Assembly (NCBI GenBank): GCA_014898425.1
Contig: RCSZ01000008.1
Coordinates: forward strand, 941,501-1,005,500
Length of the DNA stretch: 64,000 nucleotides
Source of the DNA: Botryotinia globosa
Taxonomy: Eukaryota; Ascomycota; Leotiomycetes; Helotiales; Sclerotiniaceae
Direction of reading: 5' to 3'
Shown piece by piece: positions 47,101 through 58,150 of this stretch (position 1 is the first letter of the stretch; each line of letters starts with the position of its first letter). The notes under the pieces are model-generated. The model saw only the letters and a list, made by a program, of their open reading frames with translations. It did not search any database and had not been told where the DNA came from. The position numbers and the translations under genes were made by a program.

Positions 47101-49890
47101 ACTCATGGAAAGGAATTGAATTGGATATTCATGACGAATACTTTCTGTAGAAGATATGATATGATAGGAGATGGAGTCTACTATATATCAATATCAATTC
47201 AATTCAATTCAATATCATTTCAATTCAATTTTATAATTTGCAGAATTGGACAATGGGAGTAAATAAACATCACACGATAAACTACAAACTACAAACTACA
47301 AAGCCGAGATATCATTCTCTACCGATTCTATGCTCTGCGAATCTGCGATGCTATTATCTACACACTCCGCATATCCGCATGAAAGCTCTACTCTGTATAA
47401 GAATTTCAATTTTCCATGGGAGATCCTAGATGCGTGAGGGAGGTGGGAAATGGTTAGTTAGAACTTAGTACTCTGTATCAAATTATCAAATTATCAAATT
47501 ATCAAGCATATAAGTTATAACCATCATAAGCATAAGCTCCATGGCAGCGTATATATATTAGGTTTGAGTAATGCTAGGAACCAGGGCGTAAGCAATAGCT
47601 AGCCACCAGCTGATCCATCTAGCATCTGCACATCTGGATATCTCGATTCTCCAATCAAGCATCCATCCATCCATGGCATCTCCTTGTGCGGAAAATGCAG
47701 AAAAGCCGGATCCGGGACATGGGAATTGTGAATGCGCGAGAGAGGGCATGGCATTTGTTGATTTTCTGTGAATGCTCGAGTGCGAAGCGGTAGAGTCCCT
47801 GGCGAGAAATGTGCGTGGAAGGACTCGGGAGAAAGGACTCAAGGAGGGTGAATATTTTTCTGTGCCGTGCTTGGGTTCAGGGATGGGTGGGGTATGGATG
47901 TGGTTGCTGCAGCTCGCAAGCTCGTACGCTTGTGAGAGGGAGAAAGGGGAAGGGATGGATGGATCATGGATGGCAGATTGGCATAGCGACCGATACCTTG
48001 AGAGTTTCGGAGACGGCTTGGTTGGGATTTGTATCATATATTATACATTTTGTGAAGGGTTACTTTTGTTTCTCACGGATTTTGTGGAAGGGCCGGATGT
48101 GATACATTGTTCTGCAGGGAGAGTCTAGGCTAGGGAGGGAGGGAGGTAGACGAGGATGTATTGATCCGTGATGATCTACCTTCTAGAGATGGTTAGGGCT
48201 TGTGTTACTTGACAAATTACAGCGGGTGAGGTGGTCTAGCTTTCTATGCGTGTTTGGAAGTGAAGTCTTTTCAATGGAAGATGGGTGCGAGGTGTGGACG
48301 GGCTAGATGTTACAGATGAGGGCGGGGATTGGTCTGATGCGAGATGCGAGATGCGAGATGGGAGTGATGATGTTTTCTTTGATATTTGAGATTGGGATGG
48401 ATTGGATTGGATGGGATCGATCCATGATGGCGATTCGAGGGGGGATGTTGTGCATGCTTCACGTGATGCTCAGATGTGTATCGGTCGATGAGTGGTGGTA
48501 AAGGTAGGTGAGGAGATGGAGATGAGGACTCGTCTGTCTCAACGTGCAACTCGACTAGAAAAAAAGAACAAATCAAAGGCATAAATGACAAAAGAAACTA
48601 AGCAAACAAACTAAACTCCACAAGAACATGGCCATGGGAATCGACGATACCACATCAAACATCGGCAGTTCCTCTATTCCAGTCCCACGCCTCCGGTAGA
48701 TGAAGAGTGAAGAACGACGAACGAAGAACGAACCCAAAGGCCAAAGGTGTAGGAGGTGGGAAAAGTTAAATAAATAAAATGAGGGGTTAACCCTTGGGGG
48801 TGTGTGGCTCAGGGTGATCAGAAGACGGTGATTAGATATTGGGATGATGATGATCTTCACGACCATCGGACATGGTGGATGGACGACTGTGAACTGGTTT
48901 CCATGATGGGGAAAGGAAGGTAGCTCGATCAGGGTCATGATGGACGGGCAACGTCAGTGTACGCAGTCTGTACGTACGATAATGACCGTTTGGGACGGTT
49001 TCTGATGTGGTTGGTAACTTCCTTCTGGAAGCTGGAAGCTGGAAGAGATCTCACGGAATTTGCCTGCCTGGTGTGAGATGTGGTAGGAGGGAGCAGAAAG
49101 GGGTTGGAACGGGATGACCATGTTGTGTGGTTGGTGATACAATTACTTGCGTGTTTCCAACAGAGAGTTTTCTGGAATGGATGGAGTCGATGGAAGCCAC
49201 GATTTGTCACAAGGTTGTGTAGCACCAACGGTCTTGGGGGGGAGATTTCAAGCATTGCATCGCCTTCTCAAACGCGGCACACTTTACACATTACACATTG
49301 ATCATTGATCATCGATCAAGAATCATCCTTTCAACTTTCAACGTTCAAGGATATTCTGGACAGATAGATCATTTTTCAAGCTTCAAAGTCCACAGTTCCA
49401 CAAGGGATAACCCTAGTGAGGACTTTACATCATGTCACAGATGTGTGCTTGCCTCATGCTAAGACTCTAAGAGATCCCCAGCCCAGTTAAAGTTATATCC
49501 TCCCCATGCTGAATAATAAAAATCCACTCTCTTTCCCTCCGAAAGGCATCGCGCAACGCCGTCGGCATCAAATCATTCGAATGATGGAACGATTTATCGA
49601 TTAGTGTGAGAAGAATCCATGTGCGCCAAGAGGAAAGCAAGAATCGAGAGCGAGGCCAAGAATCGCTCTCATTAACTCGGGCTGATTGTTGATTGTTGAT
49701 TGCTGCTGATAAACCTGGCTATACCCATACAGTACCATGCCATGTAGGAAGTGAAAGGGCACGAACTTTGAAGTACACAAAGCATATACCCCTTCCCTTG
49801 GCTGCTTTAAGGATTGATTCATCATTCAGGAATCAGGACAAGCAACAACAATCTATATCCTTGCTCAAAGGAAGCATCTCATCTGTATGT

Positions 49891-49936
49891 AGACTTTGAC
49901 GCCAATCCCGAGTAGACTTTGACGCCAATCCCGAGT
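49891..49936. repeat. 23-bp perfect tandem duplication
   Basis: Two identical, adjacent copies of a 23-bp unit that starts AGACTTTGACGCC and ends CCCGAGT. Confidence 0.9.
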
Positions 49937-49964
49937 CGGATCTGAGCGCATGATGAAGACATAC

Positions 49965-50095
49965 AAGGACGGTGATTGGATGATGGATGGGGTGATATGC
50001 TCAATGGATGGAATGGATGATGGATGGGGTGATACGGTCGGTCAATGGGGTGGAATGGATGGAATGGATGATGGGGTGAAAGAATATCCATCCAT
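49965..50095. repeat. GGATGGAATGGATG-type minisatellite
   Basis: An irregular array of GGATGGATGG, GGGGTGATA and AATGGATG words over about 130 bp, with two long near-identical blocks (about 49977-50030 and 50010-50070). Confidence 0.7.
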
Positions 50096-50775
50096 GACTA
50101 TTTGATTGGATGATATTGTGTGTGGCTATCAAATCTTCTAGCGCTTTTCTAGCGTGGGTGGGGGTGGATGGGTGGATCCATTTTGAATTTATTTATTTCT
50201 TATTTCTTATTTCCCTTGGCGTGATGAGAGGGACGCTCTTTTAATAATAATAAGTCTCTAGTATGATGTATCTACTCTGTACTTTGTATGGAGTACGGAC
50301 TCGCTGCCACGGGTATTTATTATTAGTGGATTCCATTCCGCCCGTCTCAGATTTGTAAGGTGACCAGGATAAGGATAATTAATACATGCACACCCAGTCT
50401 CTCCCACTCATCGAATCTGAGACGTGACCAGGATAATAATACATACACACCCAGTCTCTGCCACAGTCCCACCACCCATCCATCCACAGTCCTACCACCC
50501 ATCCATCCATCGAACGTAGGAGAGAAGTTCCAGAAGTTCTTTTCTTCTTATTACAACATCATCACTTGAAACCAACAAACGGCGGTGCAATCTGTATCAC
50601 CACTTCCGTCACTCTTGATCCACTTTTTGAAACCAGCCAACGAGTAAGAGGTAAGAGGAGGTCTGGTCTCATTTGAATCAACCTTGAATCAACTGAAGCC
50701 ACTCACTTATACATCCACCCATATTCATACATCCACCCATATCCATACATCCACCGTACATCCACCATACATCAC

Positions 50776-50820
50776 ATCACTGACTGGAGAATCACTGACT
50801 GGAGAATCACTGACTGGAGA
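50776..50820. repeat. 15-bp tandem repeat, three copies
   Basis: Three perfect copies of ATCACTGACTGGAGA in the region upstream of the RGS gene. Confidence 0.9.
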
Positions 50821-51429
50821 GTCGAGACTGACCACTTTTTGGAAAAGTTACTCTTCTCTTCTCTTTTCAGTGCAGTCAGTGCAAGCAAGACAAGCAAGAC
50901 AAGCACGACAAGCAAGACAAGGCTACACACATCAAACCATACCAGACTATACCATACCATACCATACCTTACCATACCACGCCTCTTTACCTTTTTCTAA
51001 ACTCTTTCATCTGGCTCTTGATCCTACCTACTTTTCATACCATCCATACATGTTAAACAGAAACTCAATCTCATAATTCATATATATCCATCCCTCTTAT
51101 CCCTCTCCTCTTAGTCCAGACCCAAATCTCGTATTCACACTTCTCCCTACGCCTCTCTCTCCCTCTCTCTCCCAAATTTGGTCAAACTTCCCAACTAGCA
51201 TCACTTTGGTCTACCGAATCCCGAATCCTATCCAATACATATCCACCCAGAATCATCCATCCATCTTCACTTGCTCCACTCATCTCACTTCAAAGTTCAC
51301 TCCTCTTTTGCTCCATCATCCACACTATCCCTATCCTTTTCTGGAACCATCCAGGATCATGGTTATGGTTGTGGTGTGAATCTGTGAAAGGAAAAGGGCA
51401 AGGCAAGGCAAGACAAGACAAGAGAAGAG

Positions 51430-51482
51430 AAGAGAAGAGCAGAGCAGAGCAGAGCAGAGCAGAGCAGAGCAGAGCAGAGCAG
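51430..51482. repeat. (AGAGC)n microsatellite
   Basis: About nine to ten copies of AGAGC, preceded by related AAGGC, AAGAC and AAGAG pentamers from about 51399. This forms a purine-rich tract of roughly 85 bases. Confidence 0.9.
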
Positions 51483-51610
51483 TCAGGGAAGAGAAAGGGA
51501 AACTACCAACTACTCTTCTTATGATGCTAATTTTACATTCTACGACTCTTCTACCGCCGCCATTTTTACTTTTTACTCTTTTGTATACAGTAGTAGAAAT
51601 CGAAAATCGT

Positions 51611-51648
51611 TCATATTCATATTCATATTCATATTCATATTCATATCA
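51611..51648. repeat. (TTCATA)n microsatellite
   Basis: About six copies of the hexamer TTCATA. Confidence 0.9.
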
Positions 51649-51989
51649 TACATACCCTTCCCGTCCTTGTATATTTATTTCAACCGTTACTCTTGCTCTT
51701 TTATTATTATTACTATAATCATCATTATTATCAAGGGGAATTGATTCAATCGTTATTAGATCGATTCAACAATTATAATAATATTAAAAAAGGTCCGAGA
51801 TATTTACCACAGCCATACTCCGTACGGTCGTAGTGTCAATTCGATTATTCAATTCATTTTCATAGACAGGTACACCAACAACAATCCATCACATACAATT
51901 ACATTGCACATTACCAGACATACCACATACCGGGACAGACAGATATACACCGTACACCACATATACACACATCTTCCATACACACGAGA

Positions 51990-52014
51990 ATCATCATCAT
52001 CATCATCATCATCA
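51990..52014. repeat. (ATC)n microsatellite
   Basis: Eight consecutive ATC triplets. Confidence 0.9.
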
Positions 52015-52079
52015 TTACCAATTCATCGTCGTCGTCAGACTTTCAATATATACCACACGTCAAAACACAACACAACACA

Positions 52080-52112
52080 GCACTACACTACACTACACTA
52101 CACTACACTACA
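52080..52112. repeat. (CACTA)n microsatellite
   Basis: Six consecutive CACTA pentamers. Confidence 0.9.
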
Positions 52113-53087
52113 TCAAATCACAATCTCAAGTTACCATCACAATCTCTTACACCTAGAGTCTCTCTTTTTTTCCAACCACCAATAATACCTTGGACTTCGG
52201 ATCTTATATCCCTCAATCTCAATTTCTCAAACACGAGGAGCTTTTCCGTTCTATATCCATCATCTGGCGCATTCTCAAACTTGACATCTTGTCAAAGCCC
52301 TCATTTAAGCTACTCTCTGATTCAAAACCCACCTACTCTGGTCCCAACTTCACCGAGGAGATTACCCTGAAAATCTAGATTTACTACGTCGTTTCGAAAA
52401 ATCGGATCACTCTTGCAATCATTCCATTTTACTGTTCTTCTATCCGGTCTAATACTTCATTTTAATCTTTGACGTTCTTACTTTGCTGAGACTTCATCCA
52501 TTCTCTACTCACCAAACGACGAAGATAAACTTATCTCTAAGCATTCATACCTCACAGCCTGGTTTGATTATAGAAGATCACATTTGTATTACTTGAAAAC
52601 GTCGCATTACGAAGAACTTGGGGGGGGAAAAGAGAAGGCTTAGTTCTATTCAGCCTCTCACCATTGCAACCTTGTTTCTGACTTGGATACACAACGTTTC
52701 CGAACTACAGAGACTCGTTTCCAGAAGAATATCAACCGCCACGACCTTCTGTGCTTATCCGGTTTGGTGATTCAACACCTGTTTGAGTGGTTGAATTATT
52801 GGAAGAGTCCCCTGTCAAAATTCGGTACTCTGCGGTCGCCTGCATCCCACGAGATTACGACTGGCTTGCCTTCCACGCAGGCTTCATCGAATCGAGTTAC
52901 TGTACCTTGCAGCAAACACCTATTTTGACGACCTGCTTTGGACTAATTTGTTTCTGACAAATGAGCGGCACACAATAGTACTTGCTTTTCTCTTCGCACC
53001 CGATAAATTCTACGAGAGAGAATTAAGTGGGAAATTGAATCACATAGGAGAAAGCAATAAAGTGTACACACGTTGCAAACAGTATCC

Positions 53088-55301
53088 ATGAGATACCTTC
53101 GAAGCGCGATGCGAAAATCGAAAACCAGGAAGCCTCCCCCACTATACGTTGAAACCTACTCGAGAGAATCATCACCGCGTTGTTCATCCGTCATTTCGGA
53201 CTGCGACGCGGACGACGAGGGCTTCATGTCGTCAGGAGAATATTTACCGTCGAGCTCGAAATCTCCAAACCTTTCGATCCCACCGGGTCCTTATTGTCCA
53301 AGACGACCAACGTTGCAAGAGGTCTTGTCGGATGCTGCACCACCACCATGGACGTTGAGCGCCTTCATGGCATACCTGTCACAAAACCATTGCTTGGAAA
53401 CTTTGGAATTTACAATGGATGCAACCAGATATAAGAAACATTATCAGGCGACATACGGCCGGGATCCATACTCACCACTATCCCCAACCGATCAAGATTC
53501 CGAATATGTACGAATGTTATGGCGAAAGTTGTTGGATGCATATATTGCGCCAAATGGGCCACGGGAAGTAAATCTACCTTCTGATGTCAGGGATCGATTA
53601 ATACATTTGCCAAACACATACGAGGCGCCAGACCCAAGAGAATTGGATCAAGCGGTCAAGATCATATATGAGCTGATGGATGAATCTGTGTTGGTTCCAT
53701 TCTTAAATTCAATTGCTCCTCCATCACGTGCCTCCGATCACAGCCCGTGGGCCTCGAATGAGTCATTTGTTGACGCTGCTGCCATGGCCGAATCATTGGA
53801 TGAGCGATCCATGTCTCATTCTCGACTACGCACGAGGAAGGGAAGTCCGCCTCTCAGCGGAGATAAGATGTCTCATTCTCACAGCCTTCCATCGCAAAGA
53901 CCACCTCATCATCCACATCTCACGGCTGCATTGGGTCGCGTAACTTCTGCTCGCTTATCAACATTCATGTCTGGATCCTCAGGAACCTCCTCCATCGAAT
54001 CCGAAAGTCTCACCGACGATACCGATTCGCCATCTCCAATGGAACCCATAACTCCTCCAACAACCCCACCAACTTCAGATACTGGTTTCGTCAGTGACTC
54101 GCCCGGAACTAGCCCACGTCATTGTCGTGAGGGGAGCGTCAGCTGGAAGAAGATGGGTGCGAAACTCGGTTTCAAGAAGAATCGATCTGCTCATGGATCG
54201 ACAAGTAGTTCGCGACGCCACAGCGTGAGTGATGATCAGAATGGTAGTCAACCATGACGGGAACAGGTCGCGTCACCACTTTCTGATGCTTTTTCTAATA
54301 TTCCTTGCTCGATACATCGACCAATCGAAAATCCCATGAACAACCCCACCTTGACAAAGAAGGCATCGCAGCCTCGCGTTGACACATCACTGAAGTCAAC
54401 TCAAGGAGCATCACCACCTATGGTTGCGCATCCTGGTTCACCAGTTGACGTGTCCGGACGTCGGCCTTCGCTCGTTGCAAACCTGGCATCAATGCATGTT
54501 GGCAAGGAGAAGGATTTTTCCTTTGGGTTTTCTAGGTCCCAGACTTGGGCAAACATAGAAGAGGGGAGGAGTATGAGTAGAGGTATTGGAGAGAATGACG
54601 TGGCCGCAAAACGGGGGTCAGCTATAAATGAGAAGGAAATGGCCAAAGCGAAGACGATGCAAGTTGCCGGCCCACCGTTCTATATTCCAGCGAAGGTGAT
54701 TGAAGGAGAGGAACCAAGCAAATCTTCGGAAACAACAACTACCGACACCGAAGTTCACGCGGACTTCGATTTCGAGGGAGATAATGGTACTTGGATTTCA
54801 GCACACCCGGAAGCTCACTCATCGAGGACAAGCCTAGCAACGACTACTTCGTCAACTAGTACTATCATGGACGATCGGTCTCCCGACGCGTCACTATTGG
54901 CCGATACAAGCGTCGCGTGTTCGTCTGCTAGTAGTATCTATTCCTGTTCGACTGTCAACACCAATTCTTGTGCAAGCAGTACCAGTACTGATATATATGG
55001 TTGGGAAGAAGAACTCAAACGTAAAAGCAGCGAAGGTTCCCCGACATGGGATCACCGAAGTGAGCTTGGAGCTGCCATGAGACGTCTTCCAAGTGGTGGT
55101 AGAACAATGGGTCCTCGTACCGAATGTTCCGGAGTACAACAACTTTCTTACAAACGCGCTGATGGAAAGAGAAAGAGTTTGTTGTATCGCGTATTGAACA
55201 TTTCGTCGACCAAGAGACTTGATGATGAGGCGCCGCCGGTACCAACAATGCCTTCTTTTTATTCGACACAAGATGATGCAGCTGGAAGGGCTTCACCTTG
55301 A
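53088..55301 (+). CDS. RGS-domain regulator of G-protein signalling, RgsA/Rgs2-like
   Basis: The predicted protein stimulates GTP hydrolysis by a G-alpha subunit and so dampens nutrient or stress signalling at the membrane. The RGS domain spans residues about 73-210: TLQEVLSDAAPPPWTLSAFM, LETLEFTMDATRYKKHY, LWRKLLDAYI and ELMDESVLVPFLNSI. The first frame ends at TGA 54255-54257. However, a candidate 42-nt intron at 54225..54266 (GTGAGT...AACAG) removes that stop and joins the next ORF in the same frame. This gives exons 53088..54224 and 54267..55301 and 723 residues. If the intron is retained the product is 389 residues, near the size of short fungal RgsA proteins. The C-terminal part is Ser/Thr-rich and disordered, with a basic WKKMGAKLGFKKNRS patch before the junction. 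I chose the ATG at 53088; the open frame begins only five codons earlier, with TTG. Confidence 0.8.
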
Positions 55302-57700
55302 CAACTTTCAATTCTTGAACAATATTTTTATACCACTTTGGAGCGAGATGCGAAAATCGAGAAGAGACAAAAACATGGAATGTGGCATATACCTTTTGGA
55401 GTTTTCTTGTATTGGGATGGGATTAAGAACTTTTCTCATATTTTTATGGTTTCATTTTTTTTTTTTTAGATCAATGTCTGTCACGATAAGGAATGATGAA
55501 TTAAAATGGCATGGGATGGATTGGTTGGGATGTCAACGAAGGGATGGGCAGGCGTAGACTTGGGATTTGATTTACTTTTTGTTGCGATGGAGATGACTAT
55601 GGAAGGGTGATATCAGCATGCATGCATAAATGGTTTTGGGCGTTTCATAATGAGGAATTGGATTGGATGGCATCTTGGAGGGATATTTGCTTGTCATGTG
55701 GATTTATGCATTGCATTGCATCTTTTGCAGGTGGGATTTGTGGATTGATTGATGGAGATGAATTGATAGGTGAAGGGGAAGGGGAGTGGAGAGATGCTTG
55801 TATATTTTTGGAGGATGGAGGGGGAGAGGAGGGTAGATTAATTTTGAGGATGAGAGTGATGGTGATGGAGAAAGAATTGATGATTTCACAACTCCAATTT
55901 GTTATTATTTTGTCTTGTGATGTGATGTGATGCATGTTGTGTGATTTTATGTGAGGTGATATATTGTCTTGATAGATGATTGAATGACTGAATGAGTCCA
56001 TGTAATCAAGTATTAGTAGATTCGACAGCTATGAAAATTTCGTTTATACGGCTGTTGAATATAAGAATTCATTATTATATTTAAAGCATGAGAATCATTT
56101 CCCGGTCTGACTTTTTCTTTCCTTTCTAGCTTTAATACAATATTCATGAATGATTTTGATTTTGATTTTGATTTTGATTTTGATTTTGATTTTGATTTTG
56201 ATTTTGATTTTGATTTTGATTTTGATTTTGATTTTGATTTAATTTGAGAAATCTTTAGAATAAAATAATAATGAAAATAATAATGAAAATGAAAATAAAA
56301 ATGATAATAAGAAAGTAATAATTAAGTAATAATGAAAATAAAAATGATAATCATAATGATAAAGGAAATATAAAAATCATATCATGTGTATAAGCGAAAC
56401 TTTATATTAATTATATAATCTGTGATTTTTATAACTGATATTTATAATTCTTTTGTATGTAATTTAAAAATGATGATTAGTTTTTATTTCATTTTGGAAT
56501 GGATTTTGAAATGAATTTTGGAATATATTTTGTAGTATATTTTGTAGTATATTATATAGAGCGTGGTTTTTTCTCTCTGCTTTTTTAACAAAAGTATTAT
56601 ATTATAATAATCTTTTTATAGGGTGTATATATAAAGGATTATTCTATCATCTTATTATTTTCTATTCTTTTATAATATTAGCATTTGTTTATTTATTTAT
56701 ATCATTTTAAGAATGTGATAATGATATATATTAATTTTATATTGAATTTTGAAATGAGTGAGTTTTAATGATAGTAGTGGTGGAAAGTGTTTAGTGTATG
56801 GATTTAATATTTTATAAAAAGAGATTCTTTCTTATATAATCTCAATTTTTGTTGTTATGTTATAAAGTTTATTTATTATATAAAATATAGATAGATAGTG
56901 TTTATGATTGTTAGATGTGAGAGAAGAGGAGGGATGTAAATGTAGATTCTTTTGAATAGGTAGAGATAAACTAATAAAATAAGAAAAATGCTAATAAGAA
57001 AAAAAACTATTTAGTAAATGAAATAATTGAAGAGTGGGAATTTGTATAACATTGTTCGTCCTCGTCTCATCGTTACCCGAGATCTGAATATATCTACCTA
57101 TCATTTGAGAAAAGATTAAAACCATACCTGTCAAGGTCACAAGGTTATAAGTCACGTGAGATCATGTGGTGGGAAACCCTCGAGCCCTTTTCGTATCACG
57201 GACTTATTCGTTTCAGAATATTTCACAAACCCCTTTCTTTTTCGAGATATCTTGAAAACTTAATTTCTAACCTTGGGTCCTTGTATCGAAGTCAACCCGC
57301 TTGTTATAAATTGTATGCTTTCAATAGTTTTAGAGAAGTAATGAAAAGTCTTATTCCAAAATATACCTAAAGTTGATTCATTGCTATTCTCTACTCTAAC
57401 AATACCAGCAGACATCGAACAGCGACACGGGGAGAGAAAATTCATTATGAGAGGACTTGCGAATTCTTTCTGAATATACCTTATAGGGAATTGAGACAAT
57501 TTAAATCGGTTCTATATCGAATATTCGATCATATAGCAACTGTTATATTTACCTCTTTTGATTTTAATTTAGATTATAATTTCTTTGAATAAGCATTCAA
57601 ATTGAATATAAATTAAATGGTTATAAAACTTTCAATAGTTGTAGTAAAATTCTAGAATGGATATATTGCTTAATAATCTTAAAAATTACAGCAACCGTAT
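55302..57700. other. Intergenic region, becoming AT-rich
   Basis: Begins with the presumed 3' UTR of the RGS gene. It contains the (GATTTT)n array and then AAT/AAAAT-rich simple sequence. Short open frames (55607-55930, 57164-57370) have no recognisable content. Confidence 0.5.
56152..56241. repeat. (GATTTT)n microsatellite, about 15 copies
   Basis: An uninterrupted array of the hexamer GATTTT about 90 bp long, followed by imperfect AATAATGAAAAT repeats to about 56370. Confidence 0.95.
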
Positions 57701-58150
57701 ACTTCTATTTGGTCGATCTCAAAAATACACTCAAATATACTATTTTATTACTTTTTAGAAATTAGATTATTATTCTTTTGAATAGTTTTTTTTAGAATAA
57801 ATTCAATAATTTAATTATTTATATATAAATGATATTTATAATAAGATTTTCCTTTTTTTAAAAAAATTAATAGATATAATATATATTTTTAAAATTTTCT
57901 TATCAAAAAATTCTTAAGAATTCGCTTATTTTGGCTGTAATTTCTAATATATTAGAATTTTAAAACTTCAAATAAATATTATATAATATATAAAAAATTT
58001 AAAAATAAAATATATAATTTTAATTAAAGAAAATATAAAAATAAATAAATCGATATAATTATTTCAAAAATAAATATATAATTTTGTTTAAAACTAAATA
58101 TATTTAAATGATGAGTTTTGGTGCAAAATGACTATCGACCAAATAGAAGT
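57701..58150. mobile_element. 450-bp MITE-like element
   Basis: ACTTCTATTTGGTCGAT at 57701-57717 is exactly inverted at 58134-58150. Beyond this the ends diverge, and the interior is very AT-rich and non-coding. A CACCAAAA word near the right end recalls the subterminal sequence of the element at 29295-30551. No target duplication is clear. Confidence 0.6.

Larger units (their letters stand above)
41175..53087. other. 11.9-kb gene-free region upstream of the RGS gene
   Basis: No credible gene was found on either strand. The open frames are short, low in complexity (Pro/Ser/Thr/His-rich) and mirrored on the other strand. Base composition is ordinary rather than strongly AT-rich. The DNA is full of short tandem arrays such as (TATC)n at 41440, (ACCCT)n near 42450, (ACCT/ATCT)n at 46790-46860, 23-bp and 15-bp minisatellites near 49.9 and 50.8 kb, (AGAGC)n at 51430 and (TTCATA)n at 51611. 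The last 2-3 kb is CT/CA-rich and could be a long 5' leader or promoter of the gene at 53088. A non-coding RNA or extended regulatory region is possible; sequence alone cannot decide. Confidence 0.6.

Noticed and set aside
47558..48037. 159-codon minus-strand ORF in the gene desert
   Set aside because: Low-complexity Ser/Pro/His composition, a similar-sized mirror ORF on the plus strand and no recognisable domain.
54255..54257. Stop-codon readthrough (TGA then CGG) in the RGS gene
   Set aside because: The context is not the usual TGA-CTA readthrough motif, and a simple 42-nt intron explains the same-frame ORFs.
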